From JAPLGE01 sp964355545 (GTDB lineage: Bacteria > Bipolaricaulota > Bipolaricaulia > UBA7950 > UBA9294): a stretch of DNA of 29,606 nucleotides. A program made the translations under genes and the position numbers. The stretch covers positions 1 through 29,606 of the forward strand of contig CAYHEK010000009.1 of assembly GCA_964355545.1 (NCBI GenBank), read 5' to 3'. Positions 13,642-21,632 of this stretch are shown one piece after another (positions within the stretch are counted from its first letter, which is position 1; each line of letters starts with the position of its first letter). Under the pieces are notes generated by a model. That model was not told where the DNA came from. It did no database searches and worked only from the letters and a program-made list of their open reading frames with translations.

Positions 13642-14563
13642 TCGCGAGGACAAGCGCAAGGAGCGCGTCGGCCGGTCGTACCTCTCCCTTCTTGATCTCA
13701 AGATCAAGGTCGATCCCGAGGTCGAGAAGGGAAGAGAGTCGGTTGGTGTCGTGCCTCTTCGCCTGATCAACGAGGCGCCGCACAAGCCACGCAGGGGCCC
13801 CCAGGATCGCCGGGACTTCCGCCTCCGGCGTCTTCTCGTCCAAGAGGAGACGGGCCATGAAGACGCGGCCGAGGTGTCGCAGGACCGCGGAGAAGGTCCT
13901 CCCCGGGTCCTCGTACAGGGTGGAGAGTGCGGAAAGGGCTCCCTGCAGGTTCCCCTCGCCCATCCGGTCGAGGAAGGGGTAAATCGACCCTTCCCCAGAG
14001 GTGAAGCACAGTCGCTTGACCGTTTCTTCGTCCGGCTTTTCTTCTTTCAGGAAGAGGCGGAGCTTCTTTGCCTCCTTGAGGACCGCGAGGAGCTCTTCCC
14101 CGCACCGCTCGACGAGCCGCTTCAGGGCCCCGGGAGGAAGCTCGAGCCCCTCTTCGGCGAGGATCGCGGCCGCGGCGCGCTCGAGGGCCTTTCCCTTCAC
14201 GCGTGGGAAGGGACGGACGCTCCCTTGCTGCGCCGCGATCTTAGCAAGGGCGCTCTCTTCCTCAAGGTCGAAGGCAACGAGGGTGCAGAAGGTCGCCGGC
14301 GGAAACTCCTGCTCAAGAACCGGCGTGAGCCCCTTGGGCTTCTGGATCGCCTCCGCGTGGCGGACGACGAAGTGCCGCCCCTGGACGAAGAGCGATCGAG
14401 AGAGGATCTCAACTTTAAGAGAAGGAAGGTCGAGCTCGTCTCCGAAGTGAGTGTGGCGCTCCGTGTCCGGGTGCTCGGCGCAGATCGCCGCCTCGCGGAC
14501 GGCGAGGGCCCGCTCGCAGCGGTAGGGGTCGCCGAGGAAGAGGACGACTGGCGCTTCTGGCAT
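13583..14563 (-). CDS. holA: DNA polymerase III subunit delta
   Basis: A 326-residue protein with the layout of HolA: an N-terminal RecA-like domain starting VVLFLGDPYRCERAL, an AAA+ lid region, and a C-terminal collar domain with F-L-D-R-M-G-E-G-N-L-Q-G-A-L, a pattern common near the middle of this family. The delta subunit opens the sliding clamp within the clamp-loader complex. Overall conservation in HolA is low, so the call rests on pattern and length. ATG at 14563 is preceded by GGGAGCGG. The last 20 or so codons overlap secD tail to tail. Confidence 0.87.
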   Translation of the reverse strand: MPEAPVVLFLGDPYRCERALAVREAAICAEHPDTERHTHFGDELDLPSLKVEILSRSLFVQGRHFVVRHAEAIQKPKGLTPVLEQEFPPATFCTLVAFDLEEESALAKIAAQQGSVRPFPRVKGKALERAAAAILAEEGLELPPGALKRLVERCGEELLAVLKEAKKLRLFLKEEKPDEETVKRLCFTSGEGSIYPFLDRMGEGNLQGALSALSTLYEDPGRTFSAVLRHLGRVFMARLLLDEKTPEAEVPAILGAPAWLVRRLVDQAKRHDTNRLSSLLDLGIDLDLEIKKGEVRPADALLALVLATSSPARRGPGCAPRTQSSL

Positions 14564-14593
14564 TCCGCTCCCACGAGAAACTGAAGGTAGCCG

Positions 14594-14622
14594 ATCTTAG
14601 CCCGCCGGGCGACGATGAACAA
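14594..14622 (-). promoter_or_regulatory. Possible holA promoter
   Basis: Read on the minus strand, TTGTTC (14617-14622), a 17-base spacer and TAAGAT (14594-14599). The boxes match three and four consensus bases. The predicted start near 14587 leaves a leader of about 24 bases before the holA ATG. Confidence 0.35.
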
Positions 14623-14638
14623 TCTGCACGGACGACGC

Positions 14639-14667
14639 TCGACAAGGACGTGCCGATCGGCTATACC
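14639..14667 (+). promoter_or_regulatory. Promoter of rnhA, predicted to give a leaderless mRNA
   Basis: TCGACA (14639-14644, five of six -35 bases), a 17-base spacer, and TATACC (14662-14667, four of six -10 bases). The expected first transcribed base is about 14674, which is the first base of the GTG that best fits the RNase HI N-terminus. Confidence 0.45.
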
Positions 14668-14673
14668 TTGCGC

Positions 14674-15138
14674 GTGCGAAAGAAGGTTACGATCTACACG
14701 GACGGCGCGTGCAGCGGGAACCCCGGGCCGGGCGGGTGGGCGGCGATCCTCCAGTGCGGGGAAGGCTGCGTGGAGATCTCGGGAGGAGAGGCCGCGACGA
14801 CGAACAACCGGATGGAACTCACCGCGGCGATCCAGGGACTCCGAGCCTTGCGCGAGGCGGTCAAGGTCGATCTCTTCACTGATTCCGCCTACCTCGAGAG
14901 GGGGATGACGGAGTGGCTCCCCCAATGGAAGGAGAGGGGGTGGAGACGGAAAAGTGGGAAGCGCCTCCTTCCCGTGAAGAACGAGGACCTGTGGCGCGAG
15001 CTCAACCGTCTGGTTGGGCTCCACACCGTCCGATTCTACTGGCTCGAGGGGCACGCCGACTCACCTGAGAACGAGCGCTGCGATGAGCTCGCGCGGCGGG
15101 CGATTCCCGCATCGGCTGGAAGGAGTGGCCGTGGCTAG
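14674..15138 (+). CDS. rnhA: Ribonuclease HI
   Basis: A 154-residue enzyme that degrades the RNA strand of RNA-DNA hybrids, for example primers and R-loops. With the GTG at 14674 as start, the catalytic residues fall at D10, E48, D70, H127 and D137. The first three positions are identical to those of the 155-residue E. coli enzyme, which strongly supports this start over the GTG at 14650. No ribosome site precedes it, and the promoter position suggests a leaderless transcript. The gene ends inside the next gene: its TAG lies in the first codons of the dehydrogenase (8-base overlap), implying coupled translation. Confidence 0.94.
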   Translation: MRKKVTIYTDGACSGNPGPGGWAAILQCGEGCVEISGGEAATTNNRMELTAAIQGLRALREAVKVDLFTDSAYLERGMTEWLPQWKERGWRRKSGKRLLPVKNEDLWRELNRLVGLHTVRFYWLEGHADSPENERCDELARRAIPASAGRSGRG

Positions 15139-16156
15139 GGTCTACGTCACGTGCCGCCTCTTCCCCGAGGAGCTCGAGCGGCTGCGCGCGGCGGGGCACG
15201 CGGTCGCGATGCGCGACCTCCCCGGCCCGATCGCGCGCGAGGAGCTCCTGCGAAACGTGGGTGATGTCGAGGGCCTCATCTCGCTCCTCTCCGACCGGAT
15301 CGATCAAGAGGTGATCAGAGCTGGCCGGAGGCTTCGCATCATCGCGAACCTTGGCGCAGGCTACGACAATATCGATGTCGCGGCGGCCGAGGTGGCCGGG
15401 ATCGCGGTCACGAACACGCCGGGCGCCCTCACCGAGGCAACGGCCGACTTCGCCTTCGCCTTGCTCCTCGCCGCCGCCCGGCGGATCGTGGAGGGGGACG
15501 CCTACGTCCGCGCGGGGGCCTTCCTCGGCTGGGAGCTCCTCCAGCCACACCTTGGGCTCGAGGTGTACGGGAAGACGCTCGGGATCGTGGGGATGGGCCG
15601 CATCGGGACGGCGGTCGCGCGACGGGGGCGACGTGGGTTCGACATGCCGATCCTCTACCACAACCGCCGTCCCAATGAGACGGCCGAGCGGGAGCTTGAG
15701 GCGAGGCTTGTCCCGTTCGAAGAACTCCTTAGAGAGAGCGACTTCGTCTGCGTGCACACCCCGCTTACGGAAGAGACGCGCCACCTCTTCGACCGCGAGG
15801 CCTTCCGCCACATGAAGAGGACGGCGATCCTCATAAACGTCGCCCGCGGTCCGGTGGTGGACGAGGAGGCCCTGGTCTGGGCACTTGAACAGGGGGAGAT
15901 CGCCGGGGCGGGGCTCGACGTGTACGAAGAGGAGCCGAAGGTCCACCCACGGCTCCTTTCGCTGCGGGAGCGGGTCGTCCTCGCCCCGCACATCGGGAGC
16001 GCAACTCAAGAGACACGGCGGGCACTCGCGCGGATGGCGGTCGACAACGTCCTCGCCGTCCTCGCGGGAGAGCCTCCCCTCCATGCCGTCCGCTCAAGGG
16101 AAGCACCCGAGCGAGCAGGCCGAAATACGGACCCCGAGCGCCTCCGCCGCCGATGA
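15131..16156 (+). CDS. D-2-hydroxyacid dehydrogenase, glyoxylate/hydroxypyruvate reductase type
   Basis: A 341-residue NAD(P)-dependent dehydrogenase that interconverts 2-keto acids and D-2-hydroxy acids. Visible features are the Rossmann GMGRIG (154-159), catalytic R239 in NVARG, E268 in DVYEEEP and H287 in APHIGS. The stretch YHNRRP after the second beta strand, with arginines where NADH enzymes have an acidic residue, suggests NADP(H) use, as in GyaR/GhrB-like glyoxylate reductases. GTG at 15131 is chosen because AAGGAG lies 5 bases upstream; the frame's open sequence before it is the shadow of rnhA. The last 20 or so residues, after the usual family end, are unusual and overlap the convergent gene by 63 bases. 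Confidence 0.92.
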   Translation: MARVYVTCRLFPEELERLRAAGHAVAMRDLPGPIAREELLRNVGDVEGLISLLSDRIDQEVIRAGRRLRIIANLGAGYDNIDVAAAEVAGIAVTNTPGALTEATADFAFALLLAAARRIVEGDAYVRAGAFLGWELLQPHLGLEVYGKTLGIVGMGRIGTAVARRGRRGFDMPILYHNRRPNETAERELEARLVPFEELLRESDFVCVHTPLTEETRHLFDREAFRHMKRTAILINVARGPVVDEEALVWALEQGEIAGAGLDVYEEEPKVHPRLLSLRERVVLAPHIGSATQETRRALARMAVDNVLAVLAGEPPLHAVRSREAPERAGRNTDPERLRRR

Positions 16157-16480
16157 GACGACGAGCTTGGGAAGGCCGTGTTCCTCCGCGATCTCCCACG
16201 CCGCCCGGCAGGGGAGTCTCCCACCGATGAGCCGGGAGCCGATCGCTTTCTCTAGCCCTTCCGGGACCGCGGCCGCCCTTGTCACGATCCGGCCCTTCCC
16301 GGCCACGGGATGGCCGAAGAGGCCAAGCTCGCAGTGCGAGATCTTGACCGAAAGACGGCTCGCCTCCTTCCCTACGAAGAGCGGCCGGACCCCGAGCCTC
16401 GCCGCGAGAGCAGTGGCGCGTGCGCAGGGGAGCGTCCCCTCCCTCGCTTCAGCGTGGATCGCTTCGGCAAGCCCCTTCAC
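16094..16480 (-). CDS. Small protein with a duplicated LPC...CxLGxF domain
   Basis: A 128-residue protein that is an internal duplication. Residues 15-56 and 87-127 share the pattern G-x-L-P-C, an A/I-rich helix, then V-x-I-S-x-C-x-L-G-x-F. Cysteines at 19, 50, 91, 122 and 126 are mostly in matching positions and could bind a metal or an iron-sulfur cluster. The helical LPC part resembles a small winged-helix or DNA-binding unit, but I cannot name the family. GTG at 16480 is preferred to a TTG at 16531 because GGGAGG lies 7 bases upstream and the extra residues would be basic and unrelated. It converges on the dehydrogenase gene and diverges from the DUF401 gene. Confidence 0.75.
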   Translation of the reverse strand: MKGLAEAIHAEAREGTLPCARATALAARLGVRPLFVGKEASRLSVKISHCELGLFGHPVAGKGRIVTRAAAVPEGLEKAIGSRLIGGRLPCRAAWEIAEEHGLPKLVVSSAAEALGVRISACSLGCFP

Positions 16481-16560
16481 CGGACTTCCTCCCTTCTTCC
16501 GTATTCTCCGGGGCAAGCCGAGCGGCGACAACCCCGTGGGCTGAGAGGAGGAGATCGATC

Positions 16561-17745
16561 GTGTTCACCTGGACCGGCTTTTTGCTTTCCCTCGTCGCCC
16601 TCCTCTTTCTTGCCCGGCGGAGCCTCGTCCTGGGGATGGGGGTCGCCGCGGCGATCCTCGCCGCGTACACCCTCACCCCGAGGGAGATGGTCTCCGTCCT
16701 TCGCCTCACCCTGACCGACCCCTCGGTTCTTCTCCTCGCCCTCGTCGTCGGCCTCATTCCAATGATCGGTGGCGCGCTCGAGGTCTCCGGCGAGATGGAT
16801 CGCTTGGTTTCGAACATGAGGGTGGGGACGAGGCCCTTCCTCGCCCTCGCTCCGGCTCTCCTGGGGATGCTCCCCATGCCCGGAGGGGCCCTCCTCTCTG
16901 CCCCTCTCCTCAAGCGCGGAGCTCCCACAGCCGCAGGGGACGTCAAGGCGGCGGCGAACGTCTGGTTCCGGCACACGCTCCTCCTCGTCTATCCGCTCGG
17001 GTCGGCCCTGATCGCCTCGGCGAAGATCGCCTCTCTCGACGTCTACCGGGTCATCCCCCTCCTCGTTCCCGCGTTCCTCCTCATGTTCCTCCTCGGCTAC
17101 TTCTTCCTCCTGCGCGGGGTCACGGGGAGGCTCGAGCACGCCGGGCCGTTCTCCCTCCGGGGTTTAGTCCTTCCCCTCGTTGTCATCCTCCTTGCGCCGG
17201 CCCTTGATCTTCTCTTGGAAAGTGCCTTCCGCCTCCCCTACGCGGAGGTCGGGACCGCGGCCGGGGTGGGAGCGAGCCTCCTCTTCGCCGCCGTCGTTGG
17301 CCGCCTGGGGGCGGCCGACCTCTTGAGGATCGCCCGCACGATGCGGCCGTGGACGTTCTCCCTGATCATCCTTGCTGTCTTCATCTTTCTCCACACGTTT
17401 GAGGCCTCGGGGGTCCCCGGGCGCCTCGCCGCCCTCCCCCTCCCGCCTGTTGTCCTCATCGTCATCATCGGTCTTTTCCTGGGGATCGTCACCGGCCGCG
17501 CCGAGGCCCCGGTCTCGATCGTCGTCCCGATCTACCTCGTACGATACGGACCGATGTCGGCCGGCGTCTTCTCCTTCGTGTACTTCGCTTCCTTCCTCGG
17601 CTATCTCATCACTCCGACCCACCCGTGCATCTCCGTCTCACTCGCTTACTTTTCGACCTCCCTCGCTAGCTTCCTGCGCCGGGTGGCCGTTCCCGTGGCC
17701 ATTGCTGCGCTCGTTCTCCTCGTGGCAGGGATCCTCTTTTTGTGA
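16561..17745 (+). CDS. DUF401-family integral membrane protein
   Basis: A 394-residue protein with about ten membrane segments. The sequence L-A-L-A-P-A-L-L-G-M-L-P-M-P-G-G-A-L-L-S-A-P is the hallmark of DUF401, a family in the ion-transporter clan related to GntP/DcuC-type anion transporters. A second conserved stretch, G-R-A-E-A-P-V-S-I-V-V-P, lies near residue 320. The substrate is unknown; a carboxylate or sugar acid is plausible. GTG at 16561 is chosen because GAGAGGAGGAG precedes it. The next gene in the same direction, 156 bases on, looks like a sugar isomerase, so the pair may handle one compound. Confidence 0.88.
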   Translation: MFTWTGFLLSLVALLFLARRSLVLGMGVAAAILAAYTLTPREMVSVLRLTLTDPSVLLLALVVGLIPMIGGALEVSGEMDRLVSNMRVGTRPFLALAPALLGMLPMPGGALLSAPLLKRGAPTAAGDVKAAANVWFRHTLLLVYPLGSALIASAKIASLDVYRVIPLLVPAFLLMFLLGYFFLLRGVTGRLEHAGPFSLRGLVLPLVVILLAPALDLLLESAFRLPYAEVGTAAGVGASLLFAAVVGRLGAADLLRIARTMRPWTFSLIILAVFIFLHTFEASGVPGRLAALPLPPVVLIVIIGLFLGIVTGRAEAPVSIVVPIYLVRYGPMSAGVFSFVYFASFLGYLITPTHPCISVSLAYFSTSLASFLRRVAVPVAIAALVLLVAGILFL

Positions 17746-17901
17746 GGCGGATCCGTCTTTTACGCGACGGGCCGTCTCCGTCTGGCGAGGGAAGGGACGC
17801 CCCGCCGTGGTTCCAAACAGGACGATCTTGGGTGATGCGTGTCCGGTGCGGAGGGCCGGCCTTCCTTCCAGACGCCCTTTTCTTCCGCTTAGGCTCAGGG
17901 C

Positions 17902-19116
17902 ATGGACAGGATCAAGGTGATCGCGCGCGCCTCGAGCCTCCACGGGGAACGGGAGACGGAGCGCCTGAAGGAGCGTGTTCTCTCTGAGATCCAGAGAGCG
18001 GCCGACTTCGCCTTGGAGGAGGTCGATCTCCCCTCCGAGGAGGGACTCACCGCGATCCTCATTCTGACAGGAGGGACGGAGCGAGAGGTGCTGAAGCTCG
18101 TCTCGCAGCTTCCCTCGCCCACCCTTCTCATCGCCCATGCGGGGCACAACTCCCTTCCGGCCGCCCTCGAGGTCCTCGCCCGCATCCGCCAGGACGGCGG
18201 GAAGGGGGAGATCCTCTTCGGACCCCCACAGGCGATCGCCGCCGGTCTCGAGAGGGAGCTTGTGGTCGCCCGGGCTTGGGAGGGCCTTCGCTTCAGCCGC
18301 GTCGGCCTGATCGGGGAGCCCTCCGATTGGCTCGTGGCGAGCGACGTCGACCGCGCCTTCCTGAAAGGGCAACTGGGGATCGAGCTTGTGTCGATCGGAA
18401 TCGACGAACTGGTCGAGCGCATCCAGTCCGCTAGCCCCTCTCGCGGGGACGTCGCCCGCTTCACCAAGGGGGCGGGGGCCTTCGGGGAGCCGAGCAAGGA
18501 GGACCTGCGCGCGGCCGTCGCTGTGTACACGGCGCTCCGCGCGCTCGTCGAGGAGCACCGCCTCTCTGCCTGCGCGGTCCGTTGTTTTGACCTCGTGAGT
18601 CGCCTCAGGACGAGTGGCTGCTACGCCCTGTCGCGCCTGAACGACGAGAAGATCCCCTCTGGGTGCGAAGGGGATCTGCAGGCCCTCTTCTCTATGTACG
18701 TGGGCCTCCTCCTCTCCTCCCGCGCGGGGTTCATGGGGAACGTCGCCGCGGTGGACACCCAGGCGCGGACCGTCACCCTCGCTCACTGTACCTGTCCCTT
18801 GTCCCTTGCGGCGAGCTACGCGATCCGCAGTCACTTCGAATCGGGAACCGGCGTCGGCATCGCGGCCCAGATCCCGCAGGGGCCGTGCACCCTCTTCCGC
18901 CTGGGCGGGGAGCGCCTCGACCACCTCTTCGTGCGCGAGGGCGCGATCGAGGGGACCTCCGAGCGCGAGGACCTCTGCCGCACGCAGGTCTCTGTCTCGG
19001 TGAGCGAGACGATTGACCCGCTCCTCACCGCTCCCCTGGGGAACCACCACGTCCTCCTCCCCGGTCACCACCAGGAGACGATCGAGCGCTTCTTCCGGCG
19101 GTTCCTCGTCTCCTAG
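17902..19116 (+). CDS. L-fucose/L-arabinose isomerase-like protein
   Basis: A 404-residue protein with the general layout of FucI/AraA-like proteins: an N-terminal alpha/beta domain and a C-terminal part with conserved E-G-D, H-C-T and G-G-E stretches. Segments such as I-P-S-G-C-E-G-D-L-Q-A and V-T-L-A-H-C-T-C-P correspond to the substrate and metal region of the family. Related proteins of about 400 residues are common in Thermotogae, Chloroflexi and archaea and lack a proven substrate; they are shorter than true fucose isomerase (about 590 residues). The ATG at 17902 has only a weak ribosome site (CAGGG). It follows the DUF401 transporter gene and precedes a promoter for the isoprenoid genes. 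Confidence 0.75.
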   Translation: MDRIKVIARASSLHGERETERLKERVLSEIQRAADFALEEVDLPSEEGLTAILILTGGTEREVLKLVSQLPSPTLLIAHAGHNSLPAALEVLARIRQDGGKGEILFGPPQAIAAGLERELVVARAWEGLRFSRVGLIGEPSDWLVASDVDRAFLKGQLGIELVSIGIDELVERIQSASPSRGDVARFTKGAGAFGEPSKEDLRAAVAVYTALRALVEEHRLSACAVRCFDLVSRLRTSGCYALSRLNDEKIPSGCEGDLQALFSMYVGLLLSSRAGFMGNVAAVDTQARTVTLAHCTCPLSLAASYAIRSHFESGTGVGIAAQIPQGPCTLFRLGGERLDHLFVREGAIEGTSEREDLCRTQVSVSVSETIDPLLTAPLGNHHVLLPGHHQETIERFFRRFLVS

Positions 19117-19118
19117 AG

Positions 19119-19147
19119 TTGTCCTCTTGTGATGAGGCGGCTACCAT
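19119..19147 (+). promoter_or_regulatory. Possible promoter of the DUF3467-isoprenoid operon
   Basis: TTGTCC (19119-19124), a 17-base spacer and TACCAT (19142-19147), each matching four of six consensus bases. The predicted start near 19154 leaves a leader of about 24 bases carrying GGAGGTGA before the DUF3467 start. Confidence 0.35.
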
Positions 19148-19177
19148 TTGGCGCGGCGCGGAGGTGAATCTGGGGAT

Positions 19178-19459
19178 ATGACCACAGAGCGGCAGATGCA
19201 GATTACGGCGGACAACGAGACGCGGCGAGGGGTCTACTCGAACCTCGCCCTCATCTCTCATCGCAAGGAGGAGTTCGTCCTCGACTTCCTCTTCGTCGAT
19301 CCGCAGACCCAGGCGACGAAGACGGACCAAGCCCTGCTCGTCTCCCGACTGATCTTAAACCCCGGGCACATGAAGCGCCTCTACCAGGCGATGGGCGAGA
19401 ACATCGACCGGTACGAGAAAAACTTCGGAAAGATCGTCCTGCCACCCACCCTCAAATAG
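19178..19459 (+). CDS. DUF3467 protein
   Basis: A 93-residue protein matching DUF3467 throughout: R-R-G-V-Y-S-N-L-A-L-I-S-H near the start, the F-V-L-D-F-L-F-V-D-P strand, and S-R-L-I-L-N-P-G-H-M-K-R-L-Y-Q-A followed by E-N-I-D-R-Y-E at the end. The family is widespread in bacteria, often annotated only as hypothetical, and its role is not known. ATG at 19178 is chosen over a TTG at 19148 because GGAGGTGA lies between them. It is the first gene of a unit leading into the polyprenyl synthase, ispG and ispH. Confidence 0.88.
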   Translation: MTTERQMQITADNETRRGVYSNLALISHRKEEFVLDFLFVDPQTQATKTDQALLVSRLILNPGHMKRLYQAMGENIDRYEKNFGKIVLPPTLK

Positions 19460-19530
19460 AGGCCGCACCATCCCAAACGGGTGATGTCTTTGTCCTTCCC
19501 CTTCCGATAGAATGGCGCCGGAGGCAGCGG

Positions 19531-20544
19531 ATGTGCGACGCGATGGGACCGGCCGAGGGAGCACGGGTGACGGTCCCTCGGATCCTTGACCGCTATCGGC
19601 CACGGATTGAGGAGGGCCTCACCGAGGCCCTGTGCGGAGAGGCGCTCCTCCACGAGATCCTTCGCTACCACACCGGCCTCGAGGACGAAGTGGGCCGGCC
19701 GGCCCGCGCTCTCGGGAGTCTCCTCCGGCCGAGCCTCGTCCTGTTCACCGCGGAGGAGCTCGAGGGAGATGCAAAGCGAGCCCTTGCGGCGGCGGTGGCT
19801 CTCGAGCTTGTCCACAACTTCTCTCTCCTTCACGACGACATCGAGGACCACGACCTTCTCCGCCGCGGCAGGCCCGCGGCGTGGAGCCGATACGGGATCG
19901 GCCAGGCGATCAACGCCGGCGACCTCGTGCAGACGCTCGCCTTCTCGCTCGTCCTCTCGGCGGGGATCCGCGCCGCCCTCGCCTTGGCGGAGGCGACCGT
20001 CTCCATGATCGAGGGACAGGGGCTCGACCTGGCTCTTGCGGGAAAGGAGGCGAGCGTGGAGGAGTACCTCGAGATGGAGGAGAAGAAGACGGGGTCTCTC
20101 TTTGCCTGTGCGTTTCGCCTGGGCGCGATCACCGCGGCGGCGCCGCCCGAGCTCGAGGAACGCGTGGCGGGCCTCGGCAGGGAGATCGGGCTTTTGTTCC
20201 AGATCCGCGATGACATCCTGGGCGTCTGGGGGACGGAGGCGGAGACGGGGAAGCCTGCGGGCTCGGACCTCCGCGCGAGAAAGTCTCTTCTCGTCGCGAT
20301 CGCCCGCGGGCGCGCCGCTCCCAGGGACCGCGCGATCCTCGAGAGGATCTGGCGCCAAGATGAGGTGAACGACGCGGACGTGGGTCGAGTGGCCGTAATC
20401 CTCGGCCGGTCCGGGGCCCGCGAGGCGGCGGAGACGATGATCGCGGAGCGACTTGCCCGCGCGAGAGCGATCCTCGAGGCGCTTCCGTTCTGCGAGGAGG
20501 AGCTCGAGGAGCTCCTCGTCTACCTCGCTGGGAGGTCGCGGTGA
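19531..20544 (+). CDS. Polyprenyl (trans-isoprenyl) diphosphate synthase
   Basis: A 337-residue enzyme that condenses isopentenyl diphosphate with allylic diphosphates to make longer chains for quinones, carotenoids or lipid carriers. The first aspartate-rich motif is DDIED (102-106, giving DDxxD). The second is DDILG at 227-231, with glycine in place of the last aspartate, a variant also found in some bacterial long-chain synthases. The product length cannot be fixed from sequence alone. GGAGG six bases before ATG supports the start. The stop overlaps the ispG start (GTGA), so it is translated together with the last two MEP-pathway enzymes that supply its substrates. Confidence 0.93.
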   Translation: MCDAMGPAEGARVTVPRILDRYRPRIEEGLTEALCGEALLHEILRYHTGLEDEVGRPARALGSLLRPSLVLFTAEELEGDAKRALAAAVALELVHNFSLLHDDIEDHDLLRRGRPAAWSRYGIGQAINAGDLVQTLAFSLVLSAGIRAALALAEATVSMIEGQGLDLALAGKEASVEEYLEMEEKKTGSLFACAFRLGAITAAAPPELEERVAGLGREIGLLFQIRDDILGVWGTEAETGKPAGSDLRARKSLLVAIARGRAAPRDRAILERIWRQDEVNDADVGRVAVILGRSGAREAAETMIAERLARARAILEALPFCEEELEELLVYLAGRSR

Positions 20545-21632
20545 CGCCGGGACGCGGGGAGCCCCGGTCGAGCCGACGGTCGGTTCGGATCGGAAGCCTC
20601 ACGATCGGGGGCGGGGCCCCCATCGTCGTCCAGTCGATGACGAACACGGAGACCGCGAACGTCGAGGCGACGGTCTCCCAGATCGCGAGGCTCGAGCGAG
20701 CCGGCTGCGAGCTCGTGCGCGTGGCGGTCCCCCGTCTCGCGGCGGCGAAGGCCCTTCCCGCGATCAAGGAGAGGATCGGGATCCCCCTCGTCGCCGACGT
20801 CCACTTCGATCCGCGCCTCGCCCTGGCGGCGATCGAAGCGGGGGTCGACAAGCTCCGCCTGAACCCAGGGAACATCACAGATGAGAAGGAGATCGCGCGC
20901 GTCGCCCGCGCGGCGAAGACGAGAGGGATTCCCATCCGCGTCGGCGCGAACTCCGGGTCGCTCGCTCCCCAGTTCCGAGACGCTCAAGGGCGCGCCGCGG
21001 CGGGGGGGCTCGTCGAGAGCGCCCTCCGCGAGGTCTGCCTCCTCGAGGACCTCGGGTTCACGGAGATCGTCCTTTCGGTCAAGGGGACGGATGTTCCGAT
21101 GACGGTCGCTGCGTACCGCGCCGTCGCCTCGCGCGTGGACTACCCGCTTCACCTCGGGATCACCGAGGCGGGGACGGCCTGGGACGGCGCGATCCGCTCG
21201 GCGGTCGGACTGGGGATCCTCCTGGAAGAGGGGTTGGGCGACACGCTCCGCGTCTCCCTTGCCGCCGATCCGGTCGAGGAGGTGCGCGCGGCCTACGAGA
21301 TCCTGCGCTCGCTCCACCTTCGCGAGAGGGGGATCGCCTACCACGTCTGCCCGACCTGCGGCCGGACCGGAATCGACCTCGTCGCGATCGCTCGGGCAGT
21401 GCGCGAGGAGCTCGAGGACGTTGTCGAACCGCTGAACGTCGCCCTCATGGGCTGCGTCGTGAACGGCCCGGGCGAGGCCGCCCAGGCCGACTTCGGCCTC
21501 GTCGGCGGCCGGGGAGAAGGGACGCTGTATCTTGCGGGCAGCATTGTGGCGAGGGGCGTCCCTGAGGGCCGGATCGCCGCGGAACTCGTGCGGCTCGTGC
21601 GGGTGAGGCTCGCCGAGAAGGCGTCCTCGTGA
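20541..21632 (+). CDS. ispG: IspG, 4-hydroxy-3-methylbut-2-enyl diphosphate synthase
   Basis: A 363-residue [4Fe-4S] enzyme that reduces the cyclic diphosphate MEcPP to HMBPP, the penultimate MEP-pathway step. It has the TIM-barrel start V-Q-S-M-T-N-T-E-T, the L-R-L-N-P-G-N motif, and the cluster-binding cysteines in CPTCGRTGIDL and MGCVVNGPGEA near the C-terminus. The length fits bacterial IspG without the extra plant-type domain. The start GTG overlaps the stop of the polyprenyl synthase gene, with GGGAGG upstream. Its own stop overlaps the ispH start (GTGA), so three genes are read as one coupled unit. Confidence 0.97.
   Translation: MTPGRGEPRSSRRSVRIGSLTIGGGAPIVVQSMTNTETANVEATVSQIARLERAGCELVRVAVPRLAAAKALPAIKERIGIPLVADVHFDPRLALAAIEAGVDKLRLNPGNITDEKEIARVARAAKTRGIPIRVGANSGSLAPQFRDAQGRAAAGGLVESALREVCLLEDLGFTEIVLSVKGTDVPMTVAAYRAVASRVDYPLHLGITEAGTAWDGAIRSAVGLGILLEEGLGDTLRVSLAADPVEEVRAAYEILRSLHLRERGIAYHVCPTCGRTGIDLVAIARAVREELEDVVEPLNVALMGCVVNGPGEAAQADFGLVGGRGEGTLYLAGSIVARGVPEGRIAAELVRLVRVRLAEKASS

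Noticed and set aside
17638..19071. 477-codon minus-strand open frame
   Set aside because: It is antisense to the sugar-isomerase-like gene, is charged and of low complexity, and has no ribosome site or recognisable domain.
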